Assembly: GCF_024679095.1 (NCBI RefSeq)
Contig: NW_026112164.1
Span: forward strand, 1,055,074 to 1,119,073
Direction of reading: 5' to 3'
Source: Eriocheir sinensis
Lineage: Eukaryota > Arthropoda > Malacostraca > Decapoda > Varunidae
DNA: 64,000 nucleotides
The first letter of the stretch is position 1. Every line of letters begins with the position of its first letter. Below the pieces are notes generated by a model. The model made no database searches. It had not been told where the DNA came from and was given only the letters and a program-made list of their open reading frames with translations. Position numbers and translations under genes: made by a program. Of the stretch, positions 46,346 to 57,494 are shown one piece after another.

Positions 46346-46830
46346 TGCTTCACTCACGAGGAATTGCTTTGTGGCTAATTCACGCTGAGTTGGTAAAAAG
46401 CAAAGGACCTTGACAAGAAAAGTCTTGTCCGCTGTGCGTTTAGTGGTCAGTCAACATGTTCAAAGAAATATGAACTTGTTGCGTCAACCCCCAAAGACAT
46501 TAGTGTTCCCTCAGACACAGCCTCCTAGTCTCCGGAAACTCTCTTAATGTTCACCTGAAAAGTATTAGAGGTAGATGGAGAGAGATAGAGAGATAGAGAA
46601 AAGAAGAACATAAGGAGTCTGCAAGGCCGGTGGGCTTATTCAAGGCAGCTCCTGTAAACTTAACCACACCTAAGCTCACCGTCCATGAACATAAATCTCT
46701 CCTTTACTTGGAGGTGTGTTGGCCACACCCTTCCCTGTGAGCCTAGGTGCTGGCTTGGTGTTTAGTGTGCCATGTAACTGTTATCCTCACACGCTTTTCT
46801 CGCCTCCACCACCTTGTTCCCGACGAGCTG

Positions 46831-47769
46831 CTAGTGGAACCTTTGTGTGCTGACCACCCCCTGCTGAGGGCCTTGTGTGCTGACCTCCCGCCACTGGGAG
46901 CCGGTCTTGAAGTCGAGCGTGTGGCGGGCGTGGTCCAGCACGGCGCCGTACTTGCACAGGAGGGAGACGCCCATGACAAAGTCATGGTCGTTGGAGGCCA
47001 CCTCCTCCAGCGGCGCGGCGTTCACGCGGCAGCCGTCGCCCAAGTCCAGCACGACGCGCTTGGGCGGCATGCGGCCTTTCCTGCTCGCGAGGAGCAGCTT
47101 GCGGCGTCTTTCAGACACGTGGAAGCCTTGGGCGCCGGTGTCCAGCAGCATCGTCATGGGCCTGGCCCACGCCGCGCCGCCCTCCCGCCGCACCCAGAGG
47201 ACGTCAGGCTCCACGGAGCGCTCCGTTTTCCTCGGCCTCCGCCGCAGCTGCTGCGGACGGCAGACGAAGAGGTCGCTGCCGTCAGGCCGAAACACCTGCA
47301 CCATGCGGCCGCGCCGCAAGTGGTGGGCGTCCAGCACGACCTCGTCTGCGTCGTACATGTCCTCCAGCCACGCCGGGAACACAGTGGCGGAGACGACCAT
47401 CTCCACGACGCCCCCCAGACTGATGGGGACGGCCTTCAGTTCTATGACGTCCAGCACCCGCGAGCCGATCCAGAGGTCGATATCCTGCTTTTCGGTGGGC
47501 TCCGTGCCGGTGATCAGCCCCAGCCTCTTGGCCATGATGTGGAAGAGGAAGGTGATCTGGGCCCCGGAGTCCAGCTGGACGAGGCACGCGTGGCCGTTCA
47601 CCGAACCCAGCACACGGTTGAGGTCATCCACGTGAAGACACGGGTGGCTGCCGAGCCGCCTCTTCCTGGCGGGCACCGACGGCGGCTCCAGCACCAGCCG
47701 CAGCGTCTCGCCCTTGTCGGGGCTGCGCGGCCGCTTGTTCGAAACACGATGCACTGGCGGGGGAGCCAT
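46831..47769 (-). CDS. Tandem retropepsin-like aspartic protease protein
   Basis: 312 codons from ATG at 47,769 (MAPPPVH...), intronless. After a basic, proline-rich leader of about 55 residues come two retropepsin-like domains. Domain 1 has the active-site loop LVQLDSGAQ (Asp67) and a C-terminal VVLDAHHLRRGRMVQVF. Domain 2 has MLLDTGAQ (Asp210) and the typical DFVMGVSLLCKYGAVLDH segment (about 263-280). Retropepsins normally act as homodimers, so two in one chain could form an intramolecular pseudo-dimer. No gag, RT, RNase H or integrase flanks it. A TATA-like element lies about 32 nt upstream. It could be a captured retroelement gene or part of an unknown element. No inactivating change is seen. 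Confidence 0.82.
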   Translation of the reverse strand: MAPPPVHRVSNKRPRSPDKGETLRLVLEPPSVPARKRRLGSHPCLHVDDLNRVLGSVNGHACLVQLDSGAQITFLFHIMAKRLGLITGTEPTEKQDIDLWIGSRVLDVIELKAVPISLGGVVEMVVSATVFPAWLEDMYDADEVVLDAHHLRRGRMVQVFRPDGSDLFVCRPQQLRRRPRKTERSVEPDVLWVRREGGAAWARPMTMLLDTGAQGFHVSERRRKLLLASRKGRMPPKRVVLDLGDGCRVNAAPLEEVASNDHDFVMGVSLLCKYGAVLDHARHTLDFKTGSQWREVSTQGPQQGVVSTQRFH

Positions 47770-47796
47770 CAAAGTGTTTGGTGTGTACGGCAAGGA

Positions 47797-47808
47797 GCCT
47801 ATATAAAA
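47797..47808 (-). promoter_or_regulatory. TATA-like element before the tandem retropepsin ORF
   Basis: The minus strand reads tttttatatagg, about 32 nt upstream of the ATG, so any transcript would have a very short leader. The surrounding tataaaaatataaaaatata is AT-rich, so chance is possible. Confidence 0.4.
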
Positions 47809-47947
47809 ATATAAAAATATATAGAGTCCTTGTGTACATAGTATGTGCCTCGCTCAGGAGTTTGGCTGCGAAAAGACGCTGGTTTTGGGGAACTTGGAGC
47901 TAGGAATGCATGCAGCTGAGTCTAGGTCAGGTGGACGCAGAAACAAG

Positions 47948-48290
<343 letters not shown>

Positions 48291-48508
48291 GCTTCAAATT
48301 CACGGGTTTATTCAGACTCGCATAGTGGTTATTGAAGTCTAACTGCTGGTAAAATAGTAAATAGAAGAGGTTGTTATTGTTTAAAAGAATGGTACTAGAA
48401 AAAGGTAAAATGTAGTAAGGTAAACGTGTATGTTATTATTAAAAATGTAAAAAGATAACTGAGGTACAAGTAAAAAGGTGCAGAAAATCCCTAAAGTACA
48501 TGTCAAAG

Positions 48509-49240
<732 letters not shown>

Positions 49241-49242
49241 AG

Positions 49243-49650
49243 TGAAAAAAGTCGCATCAATAACCTCCAAGAAAATCACTATAAGCAAAAAGGTACAGAA
49301 AAAAACATCCCCAAAGTCCCCCTTAGAGACAAAAGAACAGGCGCATCAATAACCTCCAAGAAAATCACTATCAATAAGTATAAGTAAAAAGGTACAGAAA
49401 AAAACATCCTCAAAGTCCCCCCTTAGAGACAAAAGAACAGGCGCATCAATAACCTCCAAGAAAATCACTATCAATAAGTATAAGCAAAAAGGTACAGAAA
49501 AAAACATCCCCAAAGTCCCCCTTAGAGACAAAAGAACAGGCGCATCAATAACCTCCAAGAAAATCACTATCAATAAGTATAAGTAAAAAGGTACAGAAAA
49601 ACACATCCCCAAAGTCCCCCCTTAGAGACAAAAGAACAGGCGCCTCAGTA
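49243..49650. repeat. 100-bp tandem repeat, 4 copies
   Basis: Unit contains caataacctccaagaaaatc, actatcaataagtataag, ggtacagaaaaaaacatcc and ccttagagacaaaagaacag. Copies are nearly identical. Confidence 0.93.
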
Positions 49651-49849
49651 GCCTCGAGGGATCGCAGTCACTCAGCGGCGTAAGCTTCTCTGAGCCTCGT
49701 CAACCCACCAGACGCTTGCCTTCAGAGGATACACGCTGCTCTGTTTTATGGCCTTTTACTTCTGCTCCAATATGCTGACGACAAGCTTGATTTCTTTACT
49801 TCTTTCTTTTAATATTAGTACTCTCTTGAACGGGAAAATCGCACAAGAA

Positions 49850-49937
49850 AAATTGAGTTATCTTCTCTGTGGCCTTGGGAAATAATTGTAATGGCAGCCC
49901 GATACGTTTAAGAATATGAACCTTAAACATTTCGGGG

Positions 49938-49980
<43 letters not shown>

Positions 49981-49993
49981 GCACGCACGCACT

Positions 49994-50057
<64 letters not shown>

Positions 50058-50101
50058 TGACGAGGCTTTCGTAGATTTTTGGCGCAATAGGCAACAACGT
50101 A

Positions 50102-50165
<64 letters not shown>

Positions 50166-50255
50166 GAGAGATGACGAGGCTTTCGTAGAGGCTGTGTTAG
50201 TGTTTCGAAGGGTAGTTTCTTGAGCCTAGTGATAGTAAGCAATAGTAACATCGTT
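49850..50255 (+). mobile_element. Family A element pieces carrying two (CA)n arrays
   Basis: A right terminus (ggccttgggaaataattg...gatacgtttaagaatat) abuts a left terminus (cttaaacatttcggggctca). The latter's internal cacaca tract has expanded to (CA)n at 49,939-50,054 and again at 50,105-50,162, each followed by agatgacgaggctttcgtag. Between them is a SINE-1 3' end (ggcgcaataggcaacaacgt plus A). Confidence 0.8.
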
Positions 50256-50307
50256 CCGGCTTAGTAATACCAATGGAAACACTAATATTACCTATATATA
50301 CACATTA

Positions 50308-50458
50308 GAGAAACTGCAATAACACAGTGACGCCCCAGCCCCGCACTGTGGACATCGGCGGCGTAGTTGGTGTGCTGCCCGCAGAAGGCTCGGGTTCGAT
50401 CCCCGGCATTCAGTGGTGTTCATTACGGGATATTTTCACTGTGTTGTTGCAGTTTCTC
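50308..50458. mobile_element. 151-bp inverted-repeat element containing a tRNA-like B box
   Basis: Termini gagaaactgcaataacacag... and ...ctgtgttgttgcagtttctc are inverted over 23 bp with one mismatch. The interior has gctcgggttcgatcccc, a clear B box. A decayed relative is at 61,275-61,440. Combining terminal inverted repeats with a pol III-type box is unusual. Confidence 0.8.
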
Positions 50459-50640
50459 GTATGTACATATACACCGTGTGTGCCAAAAAGGGTTGATTAA
50501 AAGCGTTTCCGACTAATACAACCTTTACGAAAGGAACTCACCAGACACTTTCCTGGACTTTTTACTTGTACTCCAATATGCTGACGGGAAGCTTTATTTC
50601 TTTACTTCCTTCCCAGTTGATTTTATGAACTTTTTACTTC

Positions 50641-50700
50641 TGCTCCAGTATGATTTCTTTTTGTTGCCCTTGAGCTGCTTTCTTTGGTGTAAAAAAAAAA
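50641..50700 (+). mobile_element. LINE 3'-end fragment
   Basis: tgcccttgagctgctttctttgg type ending followed by an A-run and ataata. Confidence 0.6.
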
Positions 50701-50780
50701 ATAATAATAAATAGTTGTATACTGCCTGCTTCATATATACCGGTTATACGATAACTCCCTCACCCTTCCGCCCGTACCCT

Positions 50781-50990
50781 CCGTGGTCTAGTGGTTAGCG
50801 TGCCTTGCTACGAATCCGCGGCTGCAGGTTCCAGTCTCGGCCCGAACAGTTGGCGAGTGCATCCTCCCTTTCGGGCTAGTCAATAAATAAGTATCTGGGA
50901 AAACCTGGGGAAGGTAAACTGTGGTTACCCGGATGCCACACCTGCCCTGTGTCCCGGGGGCATTATTCGGAACTGTATACTGGCTCGGTC
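50781..50990 (+). mobile_element. SINE family 2 copy with tRNA-like head
   Basis: A-box-like tggtctagtggttagcgtgc, anticodon-arm-like ctacgaatccgcgg and a degenerate B box ggttccagtctcg, followed by the shared body (catcctccctttcgggct, ggggaaggtaaactgtgg, ccacacctgccctgtg). Confidence 0.82.
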
Positions 50991-51289
50991 CCATACCCAC
51001 AACCAGCCAATCAACAGTCAGATGTGTCAGCCAGACTGAGCCAGTCACGACGCAGGAAGGGTTTGTACAATGACGTCATAAAGTTTCTATGTAACAAATA
51101 TATGAAATCAATATATTGTTGCCTTATTATTAACAACAGTGTGTGAGTAGCAATAGTCCAAAAAGTAGTTGAAAATATTTTTAATGCATTTCCTTAAGCT
51201 TGAAGCCAAAGACGTAACTGTTAAAATGATGATGAAGGATGCAAAGTTGCCATGTGCACTCGGACACAATAACAATATAACCTCCAGGG

Positions 51290-52020
51290 GCTGGATTCAT
51301 CATACCATTTACCGGACCTGTGGCTGGTAAGCTTCGCGGTATCTTCGCCCACCCGGTAAATTAGCATTCATCAACCACTTACCGCACCTCTGGTAAGGCC
51401 AAAAGTTACCGCGGCTCCGAGCACCCGTAAGTGAGTTACCGCAGGCGTGGTAAGGCGGTAAACACTGCCGCCTCAGGTTTATTTTTCCGTCTGACTGCTT
51501 GTATCGGCGGTTCCTGAACATGACAACGCAATGCGATAACCTCGGTAGTTGCAGGAGTATGAAAACGTATAATAGTGACGGAAATAAGTGGCGAGAGACG
51601 TGAAAAAGACCATGATCAAAGGACAGCGGGTCACCCGGCGCGCTGAAAATGACGTCAGCAGGTGGAGAGATGAAATAGAAAACGAAAGCATTCACGTCGA
51701 ACGGTAACGCAAATAAAATCGAAAGTATTCACGTCGAGCGGTAACTCAAATATAATCTAAACAGGCTTTCATTGTCTTTGACAAATATCGTATCTTCTAT
51801 AGGTTTCTGTAGTGAATTTAACACACAGAAATTACGTACCTACATCTTTAGGTAATGTTTCTTGCTTATACAGACTATAAAGCACTTGACTGTCTATATA
51901 TGCATATTCTAGACAGTATAACAATACAAAACATGCGGTACTTTTTGTGATGCGGTACTACCGCACTAAGTACCGCACTTGCCCACCTCTGGCCGTAGCA
52001 CCACATTTAGGGGCAAATAC
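51290..52020. other. Segment with clustered TACCGC/GCGGTA motifs at both ends
   Basis: ttaccg/taccgc or the complement occurs at least ten times in 51,305-51,480 and several times in 51,940-51,985. The left edge reads ggggctggattcatcatacc. Clustered subterminal motifs flanking an AT-rich centre suggest a DNA transposon remnant, but I cannot define exact inverted ends or a transposase. Confidence 0.4.
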
Positions 52021-52029
52021 AGGATACAC

Positions 52030-52930
52030 AACTATCGACGTATGTAAGTAGCTAGGAAGGGTTTCAGTAAATCACACGTTCCTGTTTTGCAGTTTTATTA
52101 TAACTTTTTAAAACTTAGTGAAGTGGTCCATGACACTATCACTTGAGGCCGCCTGTGAACACAACAGACGAGCCGGAAGTGGATCTAGGCTGGAGTGACG
52201 GCTGGTGTGCTGCTCCTTGAAGGTTGGGGGTCCTGGGCAGTAGCGGCAGCACTGTTCAGCTACACTTCACATTGCACACTCGCGTTATCCCAGGGAACAG
52301 TTACTTCTTAACTAAATCATACACGACGGACACAAATTGCATATACTGGAATGACCTATTTGTGAAGGTCAAAAGTGTCACTGCAGTATGGCTAGCAATA
52401 CACCTCTTGCCTAGACTGTTATATTTCAAATGTCCGTCCACAAGCAAGAATTTTAATGATGTAGAACAAACACATCGCAGACTTGTGAGTGGGGTAATTT
52501 CTTTCTGTATTATTGGCTACTTGTGATAAATACTATTGGATACTCATAGTAAATATTCAGAATATTTCCTTATTAACTTGAAAGTTTTGACATTTGACTA
52601 AATAGCCTCCTTGAAGGTTCAGCATGCATGTCAACCACATGGTAAAATTAAAAACAGGAAAAAATAGTTGAATGTATTTTTTTTGCATCATTTTTAGATA
52701 ATTTATGGACAATAACTTCGGTATTTAGATTGCATTTATGTACTACTATAAATAATTCCAAAAGCTGAAGTTAAAAATTTAATACTGCAGGCTAAGTTAA
52801 AATAATTACTACAGCCCAAGTTGAAATAATTACAACAGCCAAAGTTGAAACTCCAAAAGCCTGAAAATCCCACATTGAAGAAGTACAGAGCTAGTTTCCC
52901 CGGGCCGTCTTCGGACAAGGGCCCGTTCCC
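52030..52930. other. No recognised feature
   Basis: AT-rich DNA. A 100-codon plus-strand frame (52,224-52,526) has no recognised domain. Confidence 0.5.
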
Positions 52931-53494
52931 CTTTTGATACTAGGGGATAAATCTTGCATACACACACACACGCACACAAAAAAAGGCAGTCATAAACCCC
53001 GACACGGTCTTGATACCACTCGATTTCTCGCGTGTTGTGTCGTTCGTTCCCAACATCAATGGCGAGAACACCAACTTGGAAGAAGTTTCTTATACTCTTC
53101 ATCACACTTACGGATGACGTGATCGCCCACGTTATCCGGATTCAAAATGGTGTAGGCTGGTCGGAGTCCTTCCGAGTTCCAGCTAACCCTGGACACACAG
53201 CATGCACCAAGATCTTGCGCCTGACTGGCTGTCTCGCTTAGTTGAGATGAAGGTTGTCCTCGTCACCAGGGTCTTCAGATCTCGGCGGTGGGAGAGATAC
53301 AGGTACACGATGAGTGTGGCCTCCCTCATACTCTTGGACCCACCGTCACGCAAGTGTACTTGGACAGGCAAGGTATGGGGGATATCGGCGACACCTCGAC
53401 TTACCTGGATTTCTACTGGCTCTTATAAGACATACTTAATGAGGTCAAAGGGTTTGCGGACGAGAACTGCTATTATCCCACCTATTGGCCAGCC

Positions 53495-53725
53495 GCGTCA
53501 AAGGGTTTTCAGTGAATTTCTACTGGCTAGCTCATGACATGCTTATTGAGGTGGAAGGGTTTTCAGTGAATTTCTACTGGCTAGCTCATGACATACTTAT
53601 TGAGGTCGAAGGGTTTTCAGTGAATTTCTACTGGCTAGCTCATGACATGCTTATTGAGGTCGAAGGGTTTTCACTGAATTTCTACTGGCTAGCTCATGAC
53701 ATACTTATTGAGGTCAAAGGGTTTT
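53495..53725 (+). repeat. 54-bp in-frame tandem repeat
   Basis: Four or five copies encode VEGFSVNFYWLAHDILIE. The parent segment in copy 3 is single (YLDFYWLLYDVLNEVKEF), so the expansion is specific to this copy. Confidence 0.9.
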
Positions 53726-53819
53726 CGGAAGAGCACCGCTATTATCCAACGTAGGGGATGATTTTCAAACAGATTCAGGCAGGTCTCTTAATCTAAAGAT
53801 GGTCACCGCCCGGCTTTTG

Positions 53820-54215
53820 AAGACGAAGGGGATAAAGTTCAAACTGAACTCAGACATGTCACTGAATCTAAAGACTGTCACCGCCGGGCCTTAGAAAACG
53901 CAGGGGATAAAGTTCAAACTGAACTCAGACATGTCACTGAATCTAAAGACTGTCACCGCCGGGCCTTAGAAAACGCAGGGGATAAAGTTCAAACTGAACT
54001 CAGACATGTCACTGAATCTAAAGACTGTCACCGCCGGGCCTTAGAAAACGCAGGGGATGAAGTTCAAACTGAACTCGGGCATGTCACTGAATCTAAAGAC
54101 AGTCACCGCCGGGCCTTAGAAAACGCAGGGGATAAAGTTCAAACTGAACTCGGGCATGTCACTGAATCTAAAGACGGTCACCGCCGGGCCCTAGAATACG
54201 CAGGGGTTGAAGTTC
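53820..54215 (+). repeat. 75-bp in-frame tandem repeat
   Basis: About five copies of a unit reading RRALENAGDKVQTELRHVTE plus SKDCH. The single-copy counterpart in copy 3 is RALENRGGEIQTEFRSFT. Confidence 0.9.
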
Positions 54216-54540
54216 AAACTGAATTCACCAGGAAGGGAAGGTAGACTTTCTCCAGCAGGATCATTAAGGGGAGGTAGACTTTCTCCAGCAGGAACAGCAT
54301 GAAGGGGAGGTCCAGGCCAGGCTCCACCCACCCACCCCTGTGGACAACAAGGGGAATGAAAAAAATCAAAGAGACAGCCGGAAAATGGAAAAATTCATGA
54401 ATAACTTGAGAGAAAGGACTAGCATACTTAAATTGAGGACATTCACATGTGGACAATAATGCTCTAATATGCGTACAATAATGCTCTAATATGCAAGAGA
54501 AGGATAAAAATTGATAACAGAATAATAAAAAAAAATATTA

Positions 54541-54905
54541 CCTGGTGGCAGCAAACGCTCTATCGAAGGCAGTGTTGGTTGCAGTGGTCAGGGGCGAGCA
54601 ACGAGACGGGCCAGTATGTCGGGTAATAGCAGTGTTCATCGGCACCCAAGTGTATAATGTGATCCATTCCGTCGCTATAGTTGTGCACAACCTTGTACAC
54701 TCGGCAAGGCAAGGCAAGGCAAGCACTGCGGGGAGGAGCAGGAGAGATATTCGGTTGTCTGGCTTCATCTGAAGTCTCGAGCTCAGGGCGAGAGAGTAGT
54801 CAGACTCCAACACTCGCCAGCGGCTGTGCCATTATGTTAGATTCCATCGTGGCCATCACAGAGAGAAGGCTTTGCAGGGGATTCAGGGAACAACCGACTC
54901 GATGC
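54541..54905 (-). pseudogene. Secreted-protein family, copy 2 (partial)
   Basis: The minus strand has ATG at about 54,767 with a hydrophobic signal-like start (MKPDNRISLLLLPAVLALP). After a frame change in a cttgc repeat it continues as YKVVHNYSDGMDHIIHLG and ADEHCYYPTYWPVSLLAPDHC then stop, clearly homologous to copy 3. A donor-like CAG|GTAATA follows at 54,541. It may be an exon of a larger gene rather than a separate gene. Confidence 0.6.
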
Positions 54906-55103
54906 GCCATTTTGGAGAATGACCGCGTGGGTGCAGACTTCCTTCCACACGGAGTAACAATTAGGAAATGAACAACACAAACCGATGAGCAGTTCTCGTT
55001 TCAGAGACTAATCAAATAGCGTATAGGGAACAAAGATTTGGAGGAAACTTACCAAATACATCGCTGTAATATTAAAGGCAAAAATACAGTAAAGATTTCT
55101 TAC

Positions 55104-55256
55104 CTGTGGTGGCTTGTGTTCCCAGCTGCCTGGCCGTCTTGGGTACTGGTGCACAATGACGTAGACGGTAGACTTTCTCCAGCAGGGCCAGCAGTAACGG
55201 CTTTCCTTACAGCAAGCAGGAAGGCGATGTTCAGTTCAGTTCAGTTCCTCTCACTC
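55104..55256 (-). other. Exon-like module 1 of tandem array
   Basis: Acceptor-like ttgttcttcag precedes gagtgagaggaactg; donor ccacag|gtaagaa at 55,103. The 153-bp exon contains a frame with NIAFLLAVRKAVTAGPAGE. Confidence 0.5.
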
Positions 55257-55409
55257 CTGAAGAACAATTTGGAAATGGATAAACCCAATAAGCAATAGTC
55301 GTTTGAGAGTAATCATAGCATATAGAGAACATGTGGACGAAACCGAGATAGACAGAGATAGAGACTGCTGTAATACTCGAGCAAAGATATCCAAGTAAAA
55401 TATCCATAC

Positions 55410-55490
55410 TCGTGATGGATCAACGGCTCCATCGCAATGGCTTTCGTTACAGCAAGGCCGGAAGGCGATATTCAGAAGAGTTCCTCACTC
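55410..55490 (-). other. Exon-like module 2 of tandem array
   Basis: Acceptor-like ctgttattcag|gagtgaggaactc; weak donor cacga|gtatgg. Sequence homologous to module 1 (tgaatatcgccttcc). Confidence 0.45.
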
Positions 55491-55650
55491 CTGAATAACA
55501 GTTAGGGAAGGGATAAACCTAATGAGCCATTACCAATTCAAAGTTATTAATGATAAAGTTATTAATGATACAGAATGAAAATGTGGACGAAGCCGATAAT
55601 ATACACTGCTGTAACACGCAAGCAAGGATGGTACAGTAAAACATTCCTAC

Positions 55651-55771
55651 CCGTGGCGAGGCAGTGGCTTTCGTTGCCCAAGTCAGCATGGAGAGGAGCA
55701 TCTGTGTTATCAGGATGGATTCCACCGTGACCATCATGGAGGGAAGGTCCTTCAGGTCAGTCCTCACAACC
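55651..55771 (-). other. Exon-like module 3 of tandem array
   Basis: Acceptor-like atgtttattcag; donor ccacgg|gtagga. The 121-bp exon contains MVTVESILITQMLLSMLTWA, a hydrophobic stretch homologous to the segment after the intron in copies 2 and 3. Confidence 0.5.
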
Positions 55772-55922
55772 CTGAATAAACATTAGGGAGAGAATCCCAA
55801 TGAGCAACAGTCTTTTCAAAGGGACTAATGACACAGCATATTGAGAACATCCCATGTGGACGAATCCACTAATATTAATGCTGTAATATGCAAGCCAAGA
55901 TTGTACAGTTAAAGATTCTTAC

Positions 55923-56001
55923 CCGGATGGCAGCAATGGCTTAAATTTCCTCACCGCACGTTACCGCAGAAACAAAGGAGGTGCAGGCAGTTCCTTCCAC
56001 T
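55923..56001 (-). other. Exon-like module 4 of tandem array
   Basis: Acceptor-like gattgttattccag|agtggaaggaactg; donor atccgg|gtaagaa. 79 bp. Flanking intron sequence is homologous to that of modules 1-3. Confidence 0.5.
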
Positions 56002-56338
56002 CTGGAATAACAATCAGGAGAGGGATAAACGCAATGAGCAATGGCGAGTTCAAAGGGACATAACAAAATCATGGACTAAACTAATATGCACCGCTGTAAC
56101 ACGCGCACCGCTGTAACACGCAAGCAAAGATAGTATACAGGAAAATATTCTTACCTGTGGAGTCAGCAACGGGTTTGGATCCCATCATCCCATCCGCCTG
56201 GTGGAGGCAACACCGCACGCAAGCCTTGGAAATCCCGAGGCAGGAAGTTTAAACACAATTCAGGCGTCACTTTCCAGGAGACTTAGTTGCCGCAGATAAA
56301 AAATAATGTTAGGAAGACACTAACAAAGAGGTCATTTC

Positions 56339-57145
56339 TTAGGGTCTCTCAAGCACGATATTTTTTATCCTCAACACCAAATCCCCAGATTTAGTAAATG
56401 ACCTAAATTCTGTCTGAATTTCACCACCTCTGTTTTCCAAGGCACGGCGGGTCTCCTCCACCAGGCGGTAGGGATTGCAGTGGTCGGGGGCGAGCAACGC
56501 GGCGGGCCAATAGGTGGGGTAATAGCAATTCGAGTCCGCAAACTCTTTGACCTCATTAAGTACGTCGTACAGGAGCCAGTAGAAATCCAGGTAAGTCGAG
56601 GTGTCGCCGATATCCCCCATACCTTGCCTGTCCAGGTACACTTGCGTGATCGTGGACACCAAGAGTATGAGGAGGACACACTCATCGTGTACCTGTACCT
56701 CCCCCACCGCCGAGATCTGAAGACCCTGGTGATAAAAATAACATTTCTCTCGGCCAGGCGAGAGAACCAGTTAGGCGTAAGACCTTCGTTATCCGTGTCA
56801 CCCAGGGCCCTCTTCCGTCGGTGGATTATCCCATAAAACGCCCGCTGCGATTTTCGCCTGCCTGGCTCGGTCTCGAATCGTCTCGAGACCAGGGCCAGAG
56901 TGCAGTCCGTTGCTGTCCGCGACACGGAGGAACCTCGCCAGCACCTCGCGAGATGCCAAGCTGGATTCCACCGTGTCCTTAGCGGAGGAAGGTCCTGCAG
57001 GTCAGAGTCCATCAGTGTCCAGGGCCAGCTGGAACTCGGAAGGACTCCGACCACACACCATTTGTATCTTGATGACGTGGGCGAGCACGTCACTGGTAAG
57101 TATGAGGAGTATGAGAAGACTCCTCAAAGTTTGCCTTCTCGCCAT
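56339..57145 (-). CDS. Unrecognised secreted-protein family, copy 3
   Basis: ATG at 57,145 begins a signal peptide (MARRQTLRSLLILLILTSDV). Homology to copy 1 then passes through three frames: NGVWSESFRVPAGPGH (frame lost where copy 1 has one more A), KDTVESSLASREVLARFLRV ahead of RDRARQAKIAAGVLW, NWFSRLAERNVIFITRVF, and a C-terminal frame from 56,707 to the TAA at 56,339 with TSTYLDFYWLLYDVLNEV, NCYYPTYWPAALLAPDHC and RALENRGGEIQTEF. Introns or indels are needed to join them. Predicted small secreted protein with few cysteines; function unknown. A TATA box and initiator-like site precede it. Confidence 0.55.
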
Positions 57146-57175
57146 TGCTGTTTTTAGCCTTGTGTCGAGGATACT

Positions 57176-57208
57176 ACTGCCTTCTGTGGCCGTCCCAGGT
57201 ATATATAC
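57176..57208 (-). promoter_or_regulatory. Core promoter of secreted-protein copy 3
   Basis: The minus strand reads gggtatatatacc (57,199-57,208) and, about 29 nt downstream, ggcagtag, close to the arthropod initiator TCAGT. The ATG follows about 33 nt later. Spacing is canonical. Confidence 0.6.
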
Positions 57209-57494
57209 CCCTCAGCCGAGCCCGTGACGTGTGCGAGGCGGCCTAACGAGCACAGGTAATTACAGTTCTCGGGTTTGTCTAACGTGCGGGGCCGCCCAAC
57301 GAGCAGTGATGGCGGTGGGCGGGGCTGCGGTCATTACTCGTGGCTGCCGCGTCCAGGGCTCGGCATTCATTACTAGCTCCAGAGAATGTAGTGCTCGTGT
57401 ATTTCCTTTTTGTAATGCCGAGGTTTTGGTTTTCCGGGAGGCTTTGGGTTTACAGGAATACTTATATGACGACAGAATAGTACTTGTATGGTTA

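Larger units (their letters stand above)
53059..54235 (+). pseudogene. Unrecognised secreted-protein family, copy 1, broken, with internal repeat expansions
   Basis: ATG at 53,059 begins a good signal peptide (MARTPTWKKFLILFITLTDD). It is collinear with copy 3 (MARRQTLRSLLILLILTSDV, minus strand 57,145). The conserved mid-segment (VTRVFRSRRWERYRYTMS) and the DFYWL...ENCYYPTYWP region follow, but an in-frame TAA interrupts the latter (near 53,427) and frames change more than once. The copy then expands two segments: an 18-residue unit (54-bp, 53,495-53,725) and a 25-residue unit (75-bp, 53,820-54,215). I do not recognise the family. Confidence 0.65.

Noticed and set aside
46747..47814. Plus-strand frame of 355 codons
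   Set aside because: It is the antisense shadow of the minus-strand tandem retropepsin ORF.
56900..57227. Plus-strand gene start with hydrophobic peptide and GTAAGT donor near 57,093
   Set aside because: The opposite strand has a TATA box, an initiator and a signal peptide conserved with copy 1. The plus-strand donor is explained by the antisense of conserved Leu-Thr codons.
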